Shown: in pieces, positions 22,073 through 32,284 of the stretch
How the letters are laid out: each line of letters begins with the position of its first letter
Position numbering within the stretch: the first letter of the stretch is position 1
Assembly (NCBI GenBank): GCA_019096065.1
Contig: JAGUCH010000002.1
Span: 8,568,501-8,632,500, forward strand
Direction: 5' to 3'
DNA: 64,000 nucleotides
Origin: Paracyclopina nana
Taxonomy: Eukaryota; Arthropoda; Copepoda; Cyclopoida; Cyclopettidae
Translations under genes and position numbers: made by a program
The notes under the pieces: generated by a model
Seen by the model: only the letters and a program-made list of their open reading frames with translations
Database searches by the model: none
Told to the model about the DNA's origin: nothing

Positions 22073-22650
22073 TGGTCACAAAAGTGGTCACAAAAGTGGT
22101 CACAAAAGTGGTCACAAAAGTAGTCACAAAAGTTTTCACAAAAGTGGTCACAAAAGTGGTCACAAAAGTGGTCACAAAAGTGGTCACAAAAGTGGTCACA
22201 AAAGTGGTCACAAAAGTGGTCACAAAAGTGGTCACAAAAGTGGTCACAAAAGTGGTCACAAAAGTGGTCACAAAAGTGGTCACAAAAGTGGTCACAAAAG
22301 TGGTCACAAAAGTGGTCACAAAAGTGGTCACAAAAGTGGTCACAAAAGTGGTCACAAAAGTGGTCACAAAAGTGGTCACAAAAGTGGTCACAAAAGTGGT
22401 CACAAAAGTGGTCACAAAAGTGGTCACAAAAGTGGTCACAAAGTGGTCACAAAAGTGGTCACAAAAGTGGTCACAAAAGTGGTCACAAAAGTGGTCACAA
22501 AAGTGGTCACAAAAGTGGTCACAAAAGTGGTCACAAAAGTGGTCACAAAAGTGGTCACAAAAGTGGTCACAAAAGTGGTCACAAAAGTGGTCACAAAAGT
22601 GGTCATAAAAGTGGTCACAAAAGTGGTCACAAAAGTGGTCACAAAAGTGC
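22073..22650. repeat. 12-bp satellite, about 48 tandem copies
   Basis: Near-perfect array of the unit GTGGTCACAAAA. Only a few variants are seen: agtagtcac and agttttcac near the left end, gtggtcata near the right end, and one copy short by one A at about 22440, which shifts the register by 11 bp. Because 12 is divisible by 3 and no stop arises, several frames stay open on both strands and give artificial SGHK, VVTK, WSQK and TTFV repeats. I do not regard these as genes. Confidence 0.95.
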
Positions 22651-22683
22651 GCTATTAGTTTGCCATCATTGCGTGCCATCATT

Positions 22684-22890
22684 GTTTGCCATTGTGAGCC
22701 ATTGTGAGCCATTGTGTGCAATTGTGTGACTTTGTGTGCCATTGTGTGCCATTGTGTGCCATTGTGTGCCATTGTGTGCCATTGTGTGCCGTTGTGTGCC
22801 ATTGTGTGCTGTTGTGTGCCATTGTGTGCCGTTGTGTGCTGTTGTGTGCTATTGTGTGCCAATGTCTACTATAATTGTGTGCCATTGTGT
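22684..22890. repeat. 10-bp satellite (ATTGTGTGCC), about 20 copies
   Basis: Degenerate array of ATTGTGTGCC with G/C variants (GTTGTGTGCT and similar). Inverted copies of the same decamer occur at 21186-21270 and 21470-21540 in the opposite arm of the foldback element and in its termini, so the array appears to be an amplified terminal motif. Confidence 0.85.
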
Positions 22891-23622
22891 GCTTTGGTCT
22901 GAATTTTGGCATTATCTCAGCTAAGCAAAGTCAGAAAATTATTCAGTTTATATTTTCAGAAGCTGCATCAAATAATCTTTATTTTAGTTAAATAATAAAA
23001 GCCAAATTTTAATTCTTAATTCTATTTTTAAAAGCAATTTTCATGCTGGGCACACAACAAGCACATAAAGGTGGTAGCAGTAATTGCCCGAATTTTTGCA
23101 TTCTCTCAGCAAAGCAAAGTCAGAAAATTAGTCAGTTTACTTTTTTGGAAGCTGCATCAAATTATCTTTATTGTTTGTTAAATAATAAAAGCCAAATTTT
23201 TATTCTTTATGTTTTTAAAAGCAATTTTCATGTTGGCACACAACAAGCACACAAAGGTCTCAGCAGTAATTGCCCAAATTTTGGCATAATCTCAGCAAAG
23301 CAAAGTCAGACAAATATTGTGTTTACATTTTTTAAAGCTGCCTCACATTATCTTTATTTTTTGTTAAATAAGATAAGCCAAATATTAATTCTTTATAATT
23401 TTAAAAGCTACTTTCATATTTGGCACACAGCTAAGCTAAAAATATTGGCTCCTCATTCCAAGAATTTTTGCAACCACTTTCTAGCTTACATGTAAGAATA
23501 ATTCATTTTTTATTTTTTTTTAGGTCAATGTGTGCCTTTTAGTAATTGTGTGCCGGTTGTGTGCCTTGTGGGTGTTTTGGGCATTGTGTTCCAATTGTGG
23601 GCATTGTGTGTGTTTTAGTAGG

Positions 23623-26600
23623 AGCGTTTTTATGTGAATCTCAAACAATTGGTGCAAAGATCGAAAGAATTTTAGGATTAAAGTCAATGTTTAGTTGCTT
23701 TTTACCTATGCTTTAACTTTAAAATTTCTGTATAGCCTTAGAACTTATTTACTACTTGTAACGCGCTGCATGATAATATTAGATGGCTTAGATCTAGATA
23801 ATCTATGTATTCTATATTTGTACCGTTTTCAGTTGATTTTTATCAATCCTCATCTATGTTTGGAGTGTGACTTACCAGTGCTCAAGTGCGGCATAAATAT
23901 AAATGATCATTGGATCAGCCATCTATAATTTGACCAAATATAGATGATTTTAGACATTAACCAAACCCAAGCAAAAATGATGGCTTTTGAAATATTGCTC
24001 TTTATTATACGCGACTCTTTTAAATTCTGTTATAGAGAAATATAATCAGAACAGTCATAATAACTTATCATTTCATGTTTAGGACCATCCAAGATTTACT
24101 TATCAATAAATTGGCAGATTATCTGTTGCAGTAGTTCCAAATATGATGCATTCTGGTAGTACCAGGTAAGATTCCACATTGGATCATTGATGATGGAGGA
24201 TTGTACGTATGTGGATAGACTATAGTGAACCAGACTTGGATCGACAAAATTAATCATCCTTGGATCACCTACAAGAGCAAGGTCTTTGATAAACCAGAAC
24301 TGACTACATTAACAAGCTCTTCCCTAGAGAAGGCTAATAATAAAGCTAGCTTAACCTGGTCACCCAAGCCAACTAGAAAGTCTTGCTCTGTCACCCAAGC
24401 CCAGCTGGGAATGTCCTGGCCACCCAACTTTTGTAGAAAGGATTCCCCAATAGTATCAAGTACATTTTCACAGTAGATCCAAGGACAATGAGTTTTTCTG
24501 CTAGTCTATTGATTTACAGTTTCTTTTAGTAGACCCAGGTCTCAGTCACAGCAGTTGATACAAGTATTGTCCATCTTATCAATCCAAGGACTGTGTGCCA
24601 ATAAAGGGACTTTCTGTTGCAGTCGATCCAGGGACAGTATGTTCTACCCAATCTAAGTACAGCCACAAGACAAATGTGAGTTAGCTCAGAAGGTTAGTCC
24701 AAGTTCATAGAAGGGACAGTCTATTTAACTAAAAAAAATGAATAACAATTGTCTCCAAATTCAATAGCTTTGCTATGCTTTTTGGCTTCCTTACTTCATT
24801 TGAATTGATTTGATAGTCATCAACAGTGATTTTTTAATTGAATTTCTAAAACTGACACAAATGCATGACACAAAGTGGACATTAATGAAAGACTTGAGCT
24901 CAAAAGTCTAGATCATCAAGGTTGATGGAAGATACCATAGATTATTCTAACCATGGAAATACATCCAACAGAATTAGGAGTGGGTCCACAAAAAATGGTG
25001 GCCTCTGGGGCCATTTTGAAACCAATTTTTCAACTTCTCTCTGTTTAACTTATTCTATTCTTATTGCTAGGTGTACCAAGCCTTGTGTAATGTATTTAAG
25101 TGATAGAAATCCAAAACACCATAAATATTTTTTGTTCCATTTTTCAATTTAAGTAATTCTTATTTTATGAAAAAAAATATTTTATGAAGTAAAAATGTCC
25201 CTAAATGCACTAGAAAAGAAAACTGCCCATTTTTTCCACATTCAAGCTTGAATAGCTCAGCAGCTATGGGGTCAGTTCAACCTAGGCTACCTGCCATAAT
25301 GTGTGGCTTGATCAGAGCTTTCCAGAGAGCCAAAGATTTATGCCAAAACCATCGACCGCAAAAAAGTTTTCTTAATAAAAACAGTTTTGAGCATTTTTCT
25401 CTTTCAGCTGACAAACCAATAAGCCTAGTGAAAATAATTTGCTGTCAAAAAACTCCTCATAACCCAGTAGTCAAGTGGTAAAAAAAATTTTTTGATCAGC
25501 CTTGCCTAGCTGGAGCAATTGAATTTTTAATGTTTTCTAAAAAGAGCCAAAAAAACGCCAATTTTCCACCTAGGTCCAAAAATTGGCCTCTAGCTCAGCC
25601 CAGGAGCATTTCTAAGCCCATGTTGCATAATAACTTAATCATCCCACTATATGGGGGTACTATTGGGATAGGTGTCATTTCATTCTAGAATTTTGGCTTA
25701 CCATCTATAATGCCTGGTTCACCTGCATATTATGGCTAATATTTTGGCAAAATATCGGAGAAATCTGAAAACTGTGAGATTTGATTCTGTAGTAGGATGG
25801 CTTTTGTCACCAAAAGGCCGAATCCGAAGAAAAATATAAAATATTATTTTGGAAACACCTGAAATTTGCAAATATCGTAATTCGCGCGATATTTTGTTCT
25901 TAATACCACAGGTGAACCAGGCCTCAATCCTCCAACGCATCATCATTTATTCAGACCCTAATTAAAAAGAAGTACTCTAAGCAATCAATTGTTACACACT
26001 ACAGTTTAGCATCAAATTGTGACTTTAAAAGCTTTATGGCTATAAAAAATGGGCTAATGTCGGTGAGCCAAGTTTGACTATTTTTATATAGAATTTCACA
26101 TCATACTCAGGCAAAACTGACATTTCAGGCAAATTCAAAATAAACCAAATACATTTCATCCACTCTTTGGCAACTTTGATAAAATACATTACTAAGACAA
26201 TAAAATAATTCTGCAGTTAAGATCTTTAAGACACAGCATAGTGTTCCTGTGGGCTACTTAACTCAAAGTTAATTACCACCCACCCCCAAATCTAATTTTT
26301 TCTGTCCTTAAACCAGGATTCTAACAGTGGAAAGGATATAATAATTAGTCGCGACTGCCCACTACATAAAAGGGGTCAAGGGCTTTCAGAAAATATTTGG
26401 GTGGTAAATTAATTTTGTGCAGCCCACCGGACCACTGTGACGGGTGCATCGATCTTAAATTGGTTAGAAAAGTGTAGAAACTCAAAGCTTCGATCGTAGA
26501 AATATTCCGATAACAATTTTAAAAGGCCTAATGACCTCGGCTGGTGAGCCAGGGGTTAAAATTGTCTATCGCTAACAGAATTTCGCATTAAAAAGCTTAT

Positions 26601-26765
26601 ATTAAGGAAAAGAGTCAAAAAGTACCAGGCATGACTTGATGATGTAAGATGGTGTAACAAGGCTTGTAATATGATACCTTAGAAAGATTTGATGGAATCC
26701 GGAAAAAGAGAAGATTTATGACATCCATTTTTAAGCCTCTAACTACATACAAACAGTGTGAGGAC
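23623..26765. other. 3.1-kb AT-rich region without a recognisable gene
   Basis: Several short open frames but none with protein-like composition. About 24100-24700 has weakly repetitive segments around the phrase 'atccaaggac', perhaps an old degenerate tandem repeat. Otherwise I see nothing assignable. The last few hundred bases would be the 3' UTR of TRIT1. Confidence 0.5.
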
Positions 26766-28581
26766 TCATGTTTGCTTGGAAAATGAAACTCGCAACGAAT
26801 ATGCTTTGAGGCTTTCAATCACTTTTTCTGTCGCAGCAGTCTCAGTGTCCGACGTCCATTTGGAAACAAAGTCCAAAACTACCTCGTCTTCATCTTCGGC
26901 CCTAGTCAGTACAGCTTTGATCTCGTGCAGAGGTAAAGCTGTGGCTTCCCGCAAGATCTTCATGGTTGCAGTTAAGTCCTCGCTGCGGCCTCTGAGGCCT
27001 TTTTCTGCCAGATGAATACGCATCCTGAGGGAGGGTTGACTACAATGGCTTTTTAAACTTTTTTTCGCTCTTGACACCAACAGTTTGTGCCTCTTGCTCT
27101 TCATGTGCACATCGAATTGAAGCTTGCCCTTCAAATCGAGAGAGCAGACATCGCATCTGTACATTTTTCGGCTTTCCTCGTAGCCGTAAGCGTCAGTAGT
27201 GGCAGCTAGCGGCTTCTGTTCGAGTCTTTGCAAATCATGGTCGAGATAGGCCTCCACCACTCGAATGGCTGGATTCAGAACTGCCGTTTCCCATTTTGAA
27301 GGATCAGTGGAATCGAATCCATACACGAATGGGCATTCACGATCGGCCGAGCTCCGGAGAAACCTCTGACGGATCCATTTGGTTTGTTTTCGAGCGTATT
27401 GTCGGGTGTGCAGCATCATCTGCTCCTTTCCCCTTTCAAATAGTGCTTCGCCGTCTTTTGATTGCTGCTCTTCACTGTTGAGAACCAGGTAATCATGGAA
27501 CTCCTTGAATCCGATCGATTGGAAAATGCCCACAGTGTAGTCCGCTATCTCATCTCCACGCTTCTTGTTGTAATCCTAAAATCGTTCTATGCACTTTATT
27601 GCCCAAAATAGACTAGAAGAATTACTACCTTGTGAAAATCCTGCAATTCCCTGAGGAGACCATTGGCAATCATTGTATCTACGCGCTTGTCGCATCGTTT
27701 ATCAAGCACTTCTTGGTCGCATTGCACCCAAAGGATGGCTAATTGGTCATGGGGGAACCGTAGAGGGCCTCCTAGAAGACCCCCAGTTCCCGACTCAGGC
27801 CTTTGCTCGCGCAAAATTTCGCTGTGCTTCTTCCCCTCCTTACCAAATACTGCAGCACAACAAAAGCAATTAATAACGGCTCTAAATCCTGATAAGACAT
27901 TAATGCCTTTAATGTGCAACTTACCTTCCAGTGACCGTAGAATTTTACGCCTTTCGTTGGGATGCAGCATAGCAGCTCGCTCAGGGTCGACATCCTTAAG
28001 ACGCTCATAAAGCTGAGCACTAGTCATATCATCGCCGTCGTCATCATCATTGACCACTTTGGCCCTTTTTGAGATTGGCTTCGTCGTGTCAGCGGAGAAG
28101 TCAAGGTTCACCAAAACCTTCCAAAGTAAGCTCTCAATGTAATAGTTAGTTCCTCCGCAAATGACTGGCATCACGTTGCGCCGCAGCATCTCGTCAACGA
28201 TCGGCAAGGCCTAAAGAAAAGGGTGTCGGTTTTTAACAAGGGAATACGTTGCGAGGGAAATGGAGTGGGAAGAGATAAAAAAAAAGTGCATTATGCACAA
28301 CGTCTGGCGGAAAGTGCATTCAGTACCTGATTCCTGAAGTCGACCACCGTGGAACGAAGCAGTGGATCCTGGAAGTCGATTAGGTGGTGCCTGACAAGTT
28401 TCCTCTCGTCTTCAGTCACCTTATTGGTCACTATGTCAAGTCCCCTGTACATTTGCATGGCATCAGCGCTGATTACCTCACCTCCATATTTCTGGGCTAT
28501 TTCCAGGGCTAATTTGGACTTGCCGGATCCGGTGGCCCCAATGACCACAATGATGGGCACTTTGCGTGCAGCCGCGGCCAT
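26766..28581 (-). CDS. TRIT1: tRNA dimethylallyltransferase (TRIT1/MiaA type), 4 exons, 523 aa
   Basis: Transfers an isopentenyl group to N6 of A37 in tRNAs (i6A) in cytosol and mitochondria. Exons: 28327-28581, 27925-28210, 27629-27849, 26766-27575; phases fit. P-loop GATGSGKS at residues 15-22; family motifs SADAMQMYRGLDIVTNKVT and HHLIDF; CGGTNYYIESLLW; LHPNERRKILRSLE; LDKRCDKRVDTMIANGLLRE; GIFQSIGFKEFHDYL; and YARKQTKWIRQRF. A matrin-type C2H2 zinc finger (CDVC...H-x5-H, about residues 395-417), typical of eukaryotic TRIT1, is followed by a roughly 100-residue extension. No clear mitochondrial presequence. It is the last cistron of a same-strand cluster: its ATG (context ATCATGG) lies 5 nt after the stop of the kinase gene. 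Confidence 0.95.
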
Positions 28582-28586
28582 GATGA

Positions 28587-29300
28587 TTAGGATGACAGAT
28601 GTTTGAGCAAACAGTCCAAAATAAGCTTGGCTGCAGTAATAAAGTTAGCTTCGAGAGGCTCCCGACCGTCTATGTAGTGGATGCAGCTTTTCTTCTTAAG
28701 GCTATCTAAATTGGCTTCGTAAGAGGGCCACACAGTAGTAGCAAAATATCCTGGAGGATCTGGAGGATTGTAGGTCCGTTGATTGCGCCTCTCCCAGCAA
28801 CTCGCTTGATCGAGGGTCAAAAATAGCCGCAAATCACAAATACTGAACAAAGCCTCGTTCTCAAAGAGCGTGATGCCTTCAACGAGCAGCAAAAGAGGAG
28901 CCTTTAGACTGACACTTTCGAATAGTTGAGCACCAAAAGGAGAAAGTTCGGCCTTTGAGGTTATGAGGCTTTGAAGGGTTGCTGGCGAGTCAAGAGCTCG
29001 AGCGAGACTTGAAATTTCTGCCCTCTGTTGGTTTGGCTCACTTCTTATCTGGTGGGTGATGAGTTTGGCAGATTCTACTGCCTTTGATAGTTTTTTGTTG
29101 TCAAAGGCTGTCTCCAGTTCCCAGTTGAAGTGGGTAAAGCCAGGAACTTTCACATGACCTGGATAGTCTTCAGGGAAGTAAAAGTCGTCCTGATTGAATT
29201 TCTTCGCGTTGAAACACTGCGACAACAATCGAGTGAGGGTTGTTTTCCCACTACACGTGGCACCGCTTATGCCAATCACCAAAATCTGATTACCAGACAT
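28587..29300 (-). CDS. NMRK1: Nicotinamide riboside kinase (237 aa)
   Basis: Phosphorylates nicotinamide riboside to NMN, a salvage route to NAD+. Single uninterrupted frame. P-loop GATCSGKT at residues 13-20. This is followed by FNQDDFYFPEDY (substrate-binding Asp region of the NRK family), FTHFNWELETAFD, the hydrophobic strand LLLLVEGITLFENEAL, then LRLFLTLDQASCWERRNQRTY and YNPPDPPGYFATTVWPSYE, a near-signature for NRKs. Slightly longer than human NMRK1 (199 aa), with an insertion after the DFYFPED helix region. ATG lies 6 nt after the DPM2 stop; its own stop lies 5 nt before the TRIT1 ATG. Its Kozak context (TCCATG) is weak. Confidence 0.92.
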   Translation of the reverse strand: MSGNQILVIGISGATCSGKTTLTRLLSQCFNAKKFNQDDFYFPEDYPGHVKVPGFTHFNWELETAFDNKKLSKAVESAKLITHQIRSEPNQQRAEISSLARALDSPATLQSLITSKAELSPFGAQLFESVSLKAPLLLLVEGITLFENEALFSICDLRLFLTLDQASCWERRNQRTYNPPDPPGYFATTVWPSYEANLDSLKKKSCIHYIDGREPLEANFITAAKLILDCLLKHLSS

Positions 29301-29306
29301 GGAAAT

Positions 29307-29576
29307 CTATTTCAAACGTCCATTGCTCTCCTCCCGAGCTCTATCAATGTTCACTAGCTGATAAGCTCTAATCAGGAGGAATAGGAAAAGTGAGCTGCCA
29401 ACCACGGAGGGGATGATTAAAGCCACTTCGACCGGAGGAAAAAACCTGGCCACAGCGGCCTTGTGTTCTGCATCCACAAAAGGCAACACAATCACCCACA
29501 GTGTGTAGTACGCAAAAAATAGCGAAGTCACTGATAATACAATCTTCCCTAGAAGGCGGTTCTCGATCCAAATCAT
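29307..29576 (-). CDS. DPM2: Dolichol-phosphate mannosyltransferase subunit 2 (89 aa)
   Basis: Small ER membrane regulatory subunit that stabilises the DPM1/DPM3 complex, which makes Dol-P-Man for N-glycans, GPI anchors and O-mannosylation. Two hydrophobic helices: LGKIVLSVTSLFFAYYTLWV with VLPFVDAEH just after it, matching the family core 'YYTxWVIxLPFxDxxH', and VALIIPSVVGSSLFLFLLIR. A short basic tail follows. Length equals the human protein (84 aa) plus a few residues. Single exon. The ATG follows the stop codon of the upstream AROS gene by 3 nt (TAG ATA ATG), in a different register only by virtue of the stop. Confidence 0.93.
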   Translation of the reverse strand: MIWIENRLLGKIVLSVTSLFFAYYTLWVIVLPFVDAEHKAAVARFFPPVEVALIIPSVVGSSLFLFLLIRAYQLVNIDRAREESNGRLK

Positions 29577-29579
29577 TAT

Positions 29580-30080
29580 CTACTCGTCTTCTCCAAAATC
29601 GGAATGAGCAGCCGTCTTCTTTTTCTTCCCCTTTGGCTTGGCAATCGGCTCCGAATGAGCGAAATATTCCTGGCTGAATTTCTCGAAATCCTGGTCAGAA
29701 AAGGCAGTTGTTTCCTGAGCTGGCTTTGATTTCTTTGCTGGTGGTTTGAGTAGATTTCTCCCCTTGGGCTCGTAATACCTTTTTGAGGACTCAATTTGCT
29801 GAAGAATAGGGTCAGTGGGCAGCCTATTCAAACTGGAGGCTTCGGACAACTTCAACAACTTTTCCACGTTAGCTCGAATTTTCTCTTTCTTTTGTGACTC
29901 TGCACTTTCTTGAGAAGTCTTGAACGCCTTGTTCAACTCCTCGACTGTGGAATTTGGCCTATAACGCTGTTTCGACAGCCTCTTCTTTGAAGATTTTTCT
30001 CCTACTCGGCCTCCGTATCTCTGGTCAAGAGCCTCAAGTTCAGATTTCAACTCCGATCGTAACAGTGCAGACGACATCAT
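29580..30080 (-). CDS. RPS19BP1: RPS19-binding protein 1 / active regulator of SIRT1 (AROS), 166 aa
   Basis: Small nucleolar protein that binds ribosomal protein S19 and, in mammals, the NAD-dependent deacetylase SIRT1. Matches to the family: N-terminal SSALLRSELKSELEAL; a lysine-rich KKRLSKQRYRP; the central VEELNKAFKTSQE and IRANVEKLLKL; and the C-terminal signature FSDQDFEKFSQEYFAHSE (human 'FTEEDFQKFQQEYF'). The tail is Lys-rich then acidic (SDFGEDE). Single exon, tandem Met start at 30080/30077. A short upstream ORF (ATG TTC GCG TTG GGC ATA TGA) lies just 5'. First cistron of the cluster; its promoter would lie in 30081-30550. Confidence 0.85.
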   Translation of the reverse strand: MMSSALLRSELKSELEALDQRYGGRVGEKSSKKRLSKQRYRPNSTVEELNKAFKTSQESAESQKKEKIRANVEKLLKLSEASSLNRLPTDPILQQIESSKRYYEPKGRNLLKPPAKKSKPAQETTAFSDQDFEKFSQEYFAHSEPIAKPKGKKKKTAAHSDFGEDE

Positions 30081-30555
30081 ATGCCCAACGCGAACATGGA
30101 CCCAACCTTGGCGTTTGCTGAAGTTTCGCAGGCGTGTTTTTGTTTACAAATTTTCCGTCAACGCAACGTGATCGTCAAGAGTGAATAAAATAACAACTCC
30201 ATGAATTATTCAGTAAGCTATGCCCTTTTGGATAAATACCTATTGATTTTGCTGCCAACTCTATAACTAGTGAAACTGGTGAAGAAATATCCTTTTCAGA
30301 GCAGTAATGTTATATCCTCCTCTTACGTAAGCACGATCACGCGTAAACACACGCCTTACTTCGAGTATATATAGTTTACATGAAGATGAAAATACACGAT
30401 CATTGTCGATCATTGTCTTATCGCTAGAGGACGATCATTAGCTCTGTTGCTTCCCATATTGGATCACTATCCGTAGTATGCGACTTAGTCGCTTGGACAC
30501 ATCTACGCTCCTTAGCTTGCCCCTGTTGGCACCTGTGGGGGCGCGTACTTTGTCC
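30081..30555. other. Upstream region of the four-gene cluster
   Basis: On the minus strand ctgcgaaacttcag at about 30115-30129 could be a splice or trans-splice acceptor 35-50 nt before the AROS ATG. A TATATATAG motif on the plus strand at about 30366 may belong to a transposon rather than to the cluster. No ORF. Confidence 0.35.
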
Positions 30556-31335
30556 TACAGTCAACCGATCGCACATAAAACTACAAAACAGTGCGCACGT
30601 CAGACTACAAAGATTTTTGGCCTAGAATGTAAACAACCCCAACCGCACATGAATCTACATACAACTATTCGCACATGAACTATAAATTACGGAAACGAAC
30701 ACTAAACTGCGATAAAATGCATTATTGAATTTACCAACAGAATCCACTGTGCGAAATTTTGGCGTTTTTAACTCTCTTAGTTTATTAAGTAATTAGAAGA
30801 ATCTGCTAATTTATTTTGTAATCTCTGATCATTCTATAGCAGTCAATAATATGGGTAAAATTCTGCTTTTTCAATCTATTAGTACATTTTGGACTATTTG
30901 GTTTTTTTGGACTTTTAGGCTTTTTTTGGACTTTTTGGTCTTTTCACTATTTTTAGTTTTTTAATCTTTTAGGACTTTTTGGAATATTTGGACTTTTTGG
31001 AATATTTGGACTTTTTGGAATATTTGGACTTTTTGGAATATTTGGACTTTTTGGAATAATTGTTTGTGCCAAATTGTGGGAATTGTGTGCCTTTTATGAG
31101 GTCCCTTTTTTCAAAAGTGCATTTAGTCAAATGTAGTTTCCTGTGCAAATCATCTGTGTTCCTTTTGCTAACAGCTTTTTATGTAGGTTCATGTGCGTAT
31201 CTGCTAAATGTAGCTTGAGTGCGCTTGGTTCAGTGTAGGTCCATATGCGGTTGGTTTAGTAAAAAAAAGTTTTGTAGATCCATGTGCGCATCCGTTATTT
31301 GTAGTTTTGCGTGCGTTCTGTTTGTAGTTCCTGGT
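30556..31335. mobile_element. Imperfect inverted-repeat element with clustered short repeats
   Basis: The left part (30560-30690) repeats a degenerate unit like 'cgcacatgaatctaca'. The right part (31120-31320) carries several inverted copies like 'tgtaggttcatgtgcg'. Between them lie T-rich DNA and a short 18-bp satellite. No ORF. Architecture resembles the larger foldback element at 21-23.6 kb. Ends and target duplication are not resolved. Confidence 0.45.
30972..31058. repeat. 18-bp tandem repeat, about 5 copies
   Basis: Nearly perfect repeats of GGACTTTTTGGAATATTT, preceded by degenerate 'ttttggactttt' variants from about 30890. Confidence 0.9.
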
Positions 31336-31637
31336 ATAGGCATCCGCACCTGTTTGATATTGTGATTCCTTTACGGATCCGGATCTACCTTATTAGATCG
31401 TCACATTATATCAAGTAATGATATATTTTTTCATCAAAATTACTACTCTGGTCATGCTAACTAAAAGACTGCTGAAGAAAGTTGCAACTGATTCTAGAGA
31501 AAATGAGTGTGAAATGAAGAACTGTCTCCTCAGGGAAACCTGAACAGGTAAGCACAGTTCTCGCCGTGACCGTATAGACAGCAGTATCATAACAAAGACA
31601 CTCCATCTACCGAGTTTTTTGAAGAAACACTTGCGAG

Positions 31638-32276
31638 CAGAGACTTAGATTATAAGAGAAGCGAAGTAAAAATGTAAACATTCCACTTTTCTGCTACACG
31701 TAAATAAGTTATCTTTTTCACTACTTTTATATAACCGTACACTATCAAAAAATGCCACACTCGGCATTTTTTTGGCAATAAAAATCCCATTTAGAGCAAC
31801 GCCGAAATTAGCGCCATATCAGAAAGAGATTAGACATACTAGCTTGGTTTCCCAACAGCCGAGATTTTCCGTCAAATGATGTCAGAGTAACCAGATTCGC
31901 AAGTTTGTTCATATATATCAAAGAATCGACTTTATCTGTGAGTAGTTGGCTATTTCCAGGAATGCTTAGCTGGAAACCATAAAATGGCTGTACCATAAAA
32001 ATGATTCTTAAATGTACTGAAACTTTCCATAAGAACCTTAAAACTGTCAATAATAAAAGTTAGAGGCACTTGGTCAACTTACATTCAAACTATACTTGAC
32101 ATTGATCACAAATGGATCATTTCTGAAATATTTGGGATGAAAAATCAGCCCTAGCCCAAACTCAGGCAGCCAGCGCCAAAAAAGCCATTATTTTCTCTTT
32201 TGGAGCTTCCCAAAAAAGAGGCACCCACCCCCTATGACGTCACATAATTTCGCTTCTCTAGTAATCTAAGTCTCTG
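31638..32276. mobile_element. hAT-type MITE, 639 bp
   Basis: Terminal inverted repeats start CAGAGACTTAGATTA on both ends (about 30 bp, few mismatches). They are flanked by a perfect 8-bp direct duplication CTTGCGAG (31630-31637 and 32277-32284). CAG...CTG ends and an 8-bp duplication are hallmarks of hAT elements. No transposase frame inside. Confidence 0.85.
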
Positions 32277-32284
32277 CTTGCGAG

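Larger units (their letters stand above)
21177..23622. mobile_element. Foldback-type element with modular inverted arms
   Basis: The outer roughly 100 bp at each end are inverted copies of each other, starting CCTACTAAAAGGCACACAAT (left) and closing with its complement at 23613-23622. Inside, a subterminal block recurs in inverted orientation on the left (about 21300-21480 and 21540-21720). It reads roughly: GCAAAGCAAAGTCAG, T-rich spacer, AAGCTGC, AT-rich, AAGCCAAAT, TTTGGCACACA. On the right it is found three times in tandem (about 22910-23050, 23100-23250, 23280-23430). The core holds a 12-bp and a 10-bp satellite. No transposase ORF is visible, so this is non-autonomous. The exact ends and a target duplication could not be fixed. 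Confidence 0.65.
26766..30080 (-). other. Tetracistronic operon-like cluster RPS19BP1-DPM2-NMRK1-TRIT1
   Basis: Four complete, unrelated genes lie head to tail on the minus strand with stop-to-start gaps of 3 (ATA), 6 (ATTTCC) and 5 nt (TCATC). There is no room for separate promoters, poly(A) sites or 5' UTRs between them. No AG lies inside the gaps, but the first two upstream cistrons end in TAG, so a trans-splice acceptor overlapping the stop codon is possible there; the third gap follows TAA and has none. Co-transcription is inferred. Translation could be by reinitiation, by trans-splicing slightly upstream within the preceding ORF, or from internal promoters. Confidence 0.75.

Noticed and set aside
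22073-22650. CRISPR-like array of direct repeats
   Set aside because: Repeats are contiguous without spacers and the genome is eukaryotic.
22053-22862. Long frames of SGHK, VVTK and TTFV repeats on both strands
   Set aside because: They are produced by a 12-bp satellite whose unit is a multiple of three; every frame reads as a perfect peptide repeat and none has non-repeat protein context.
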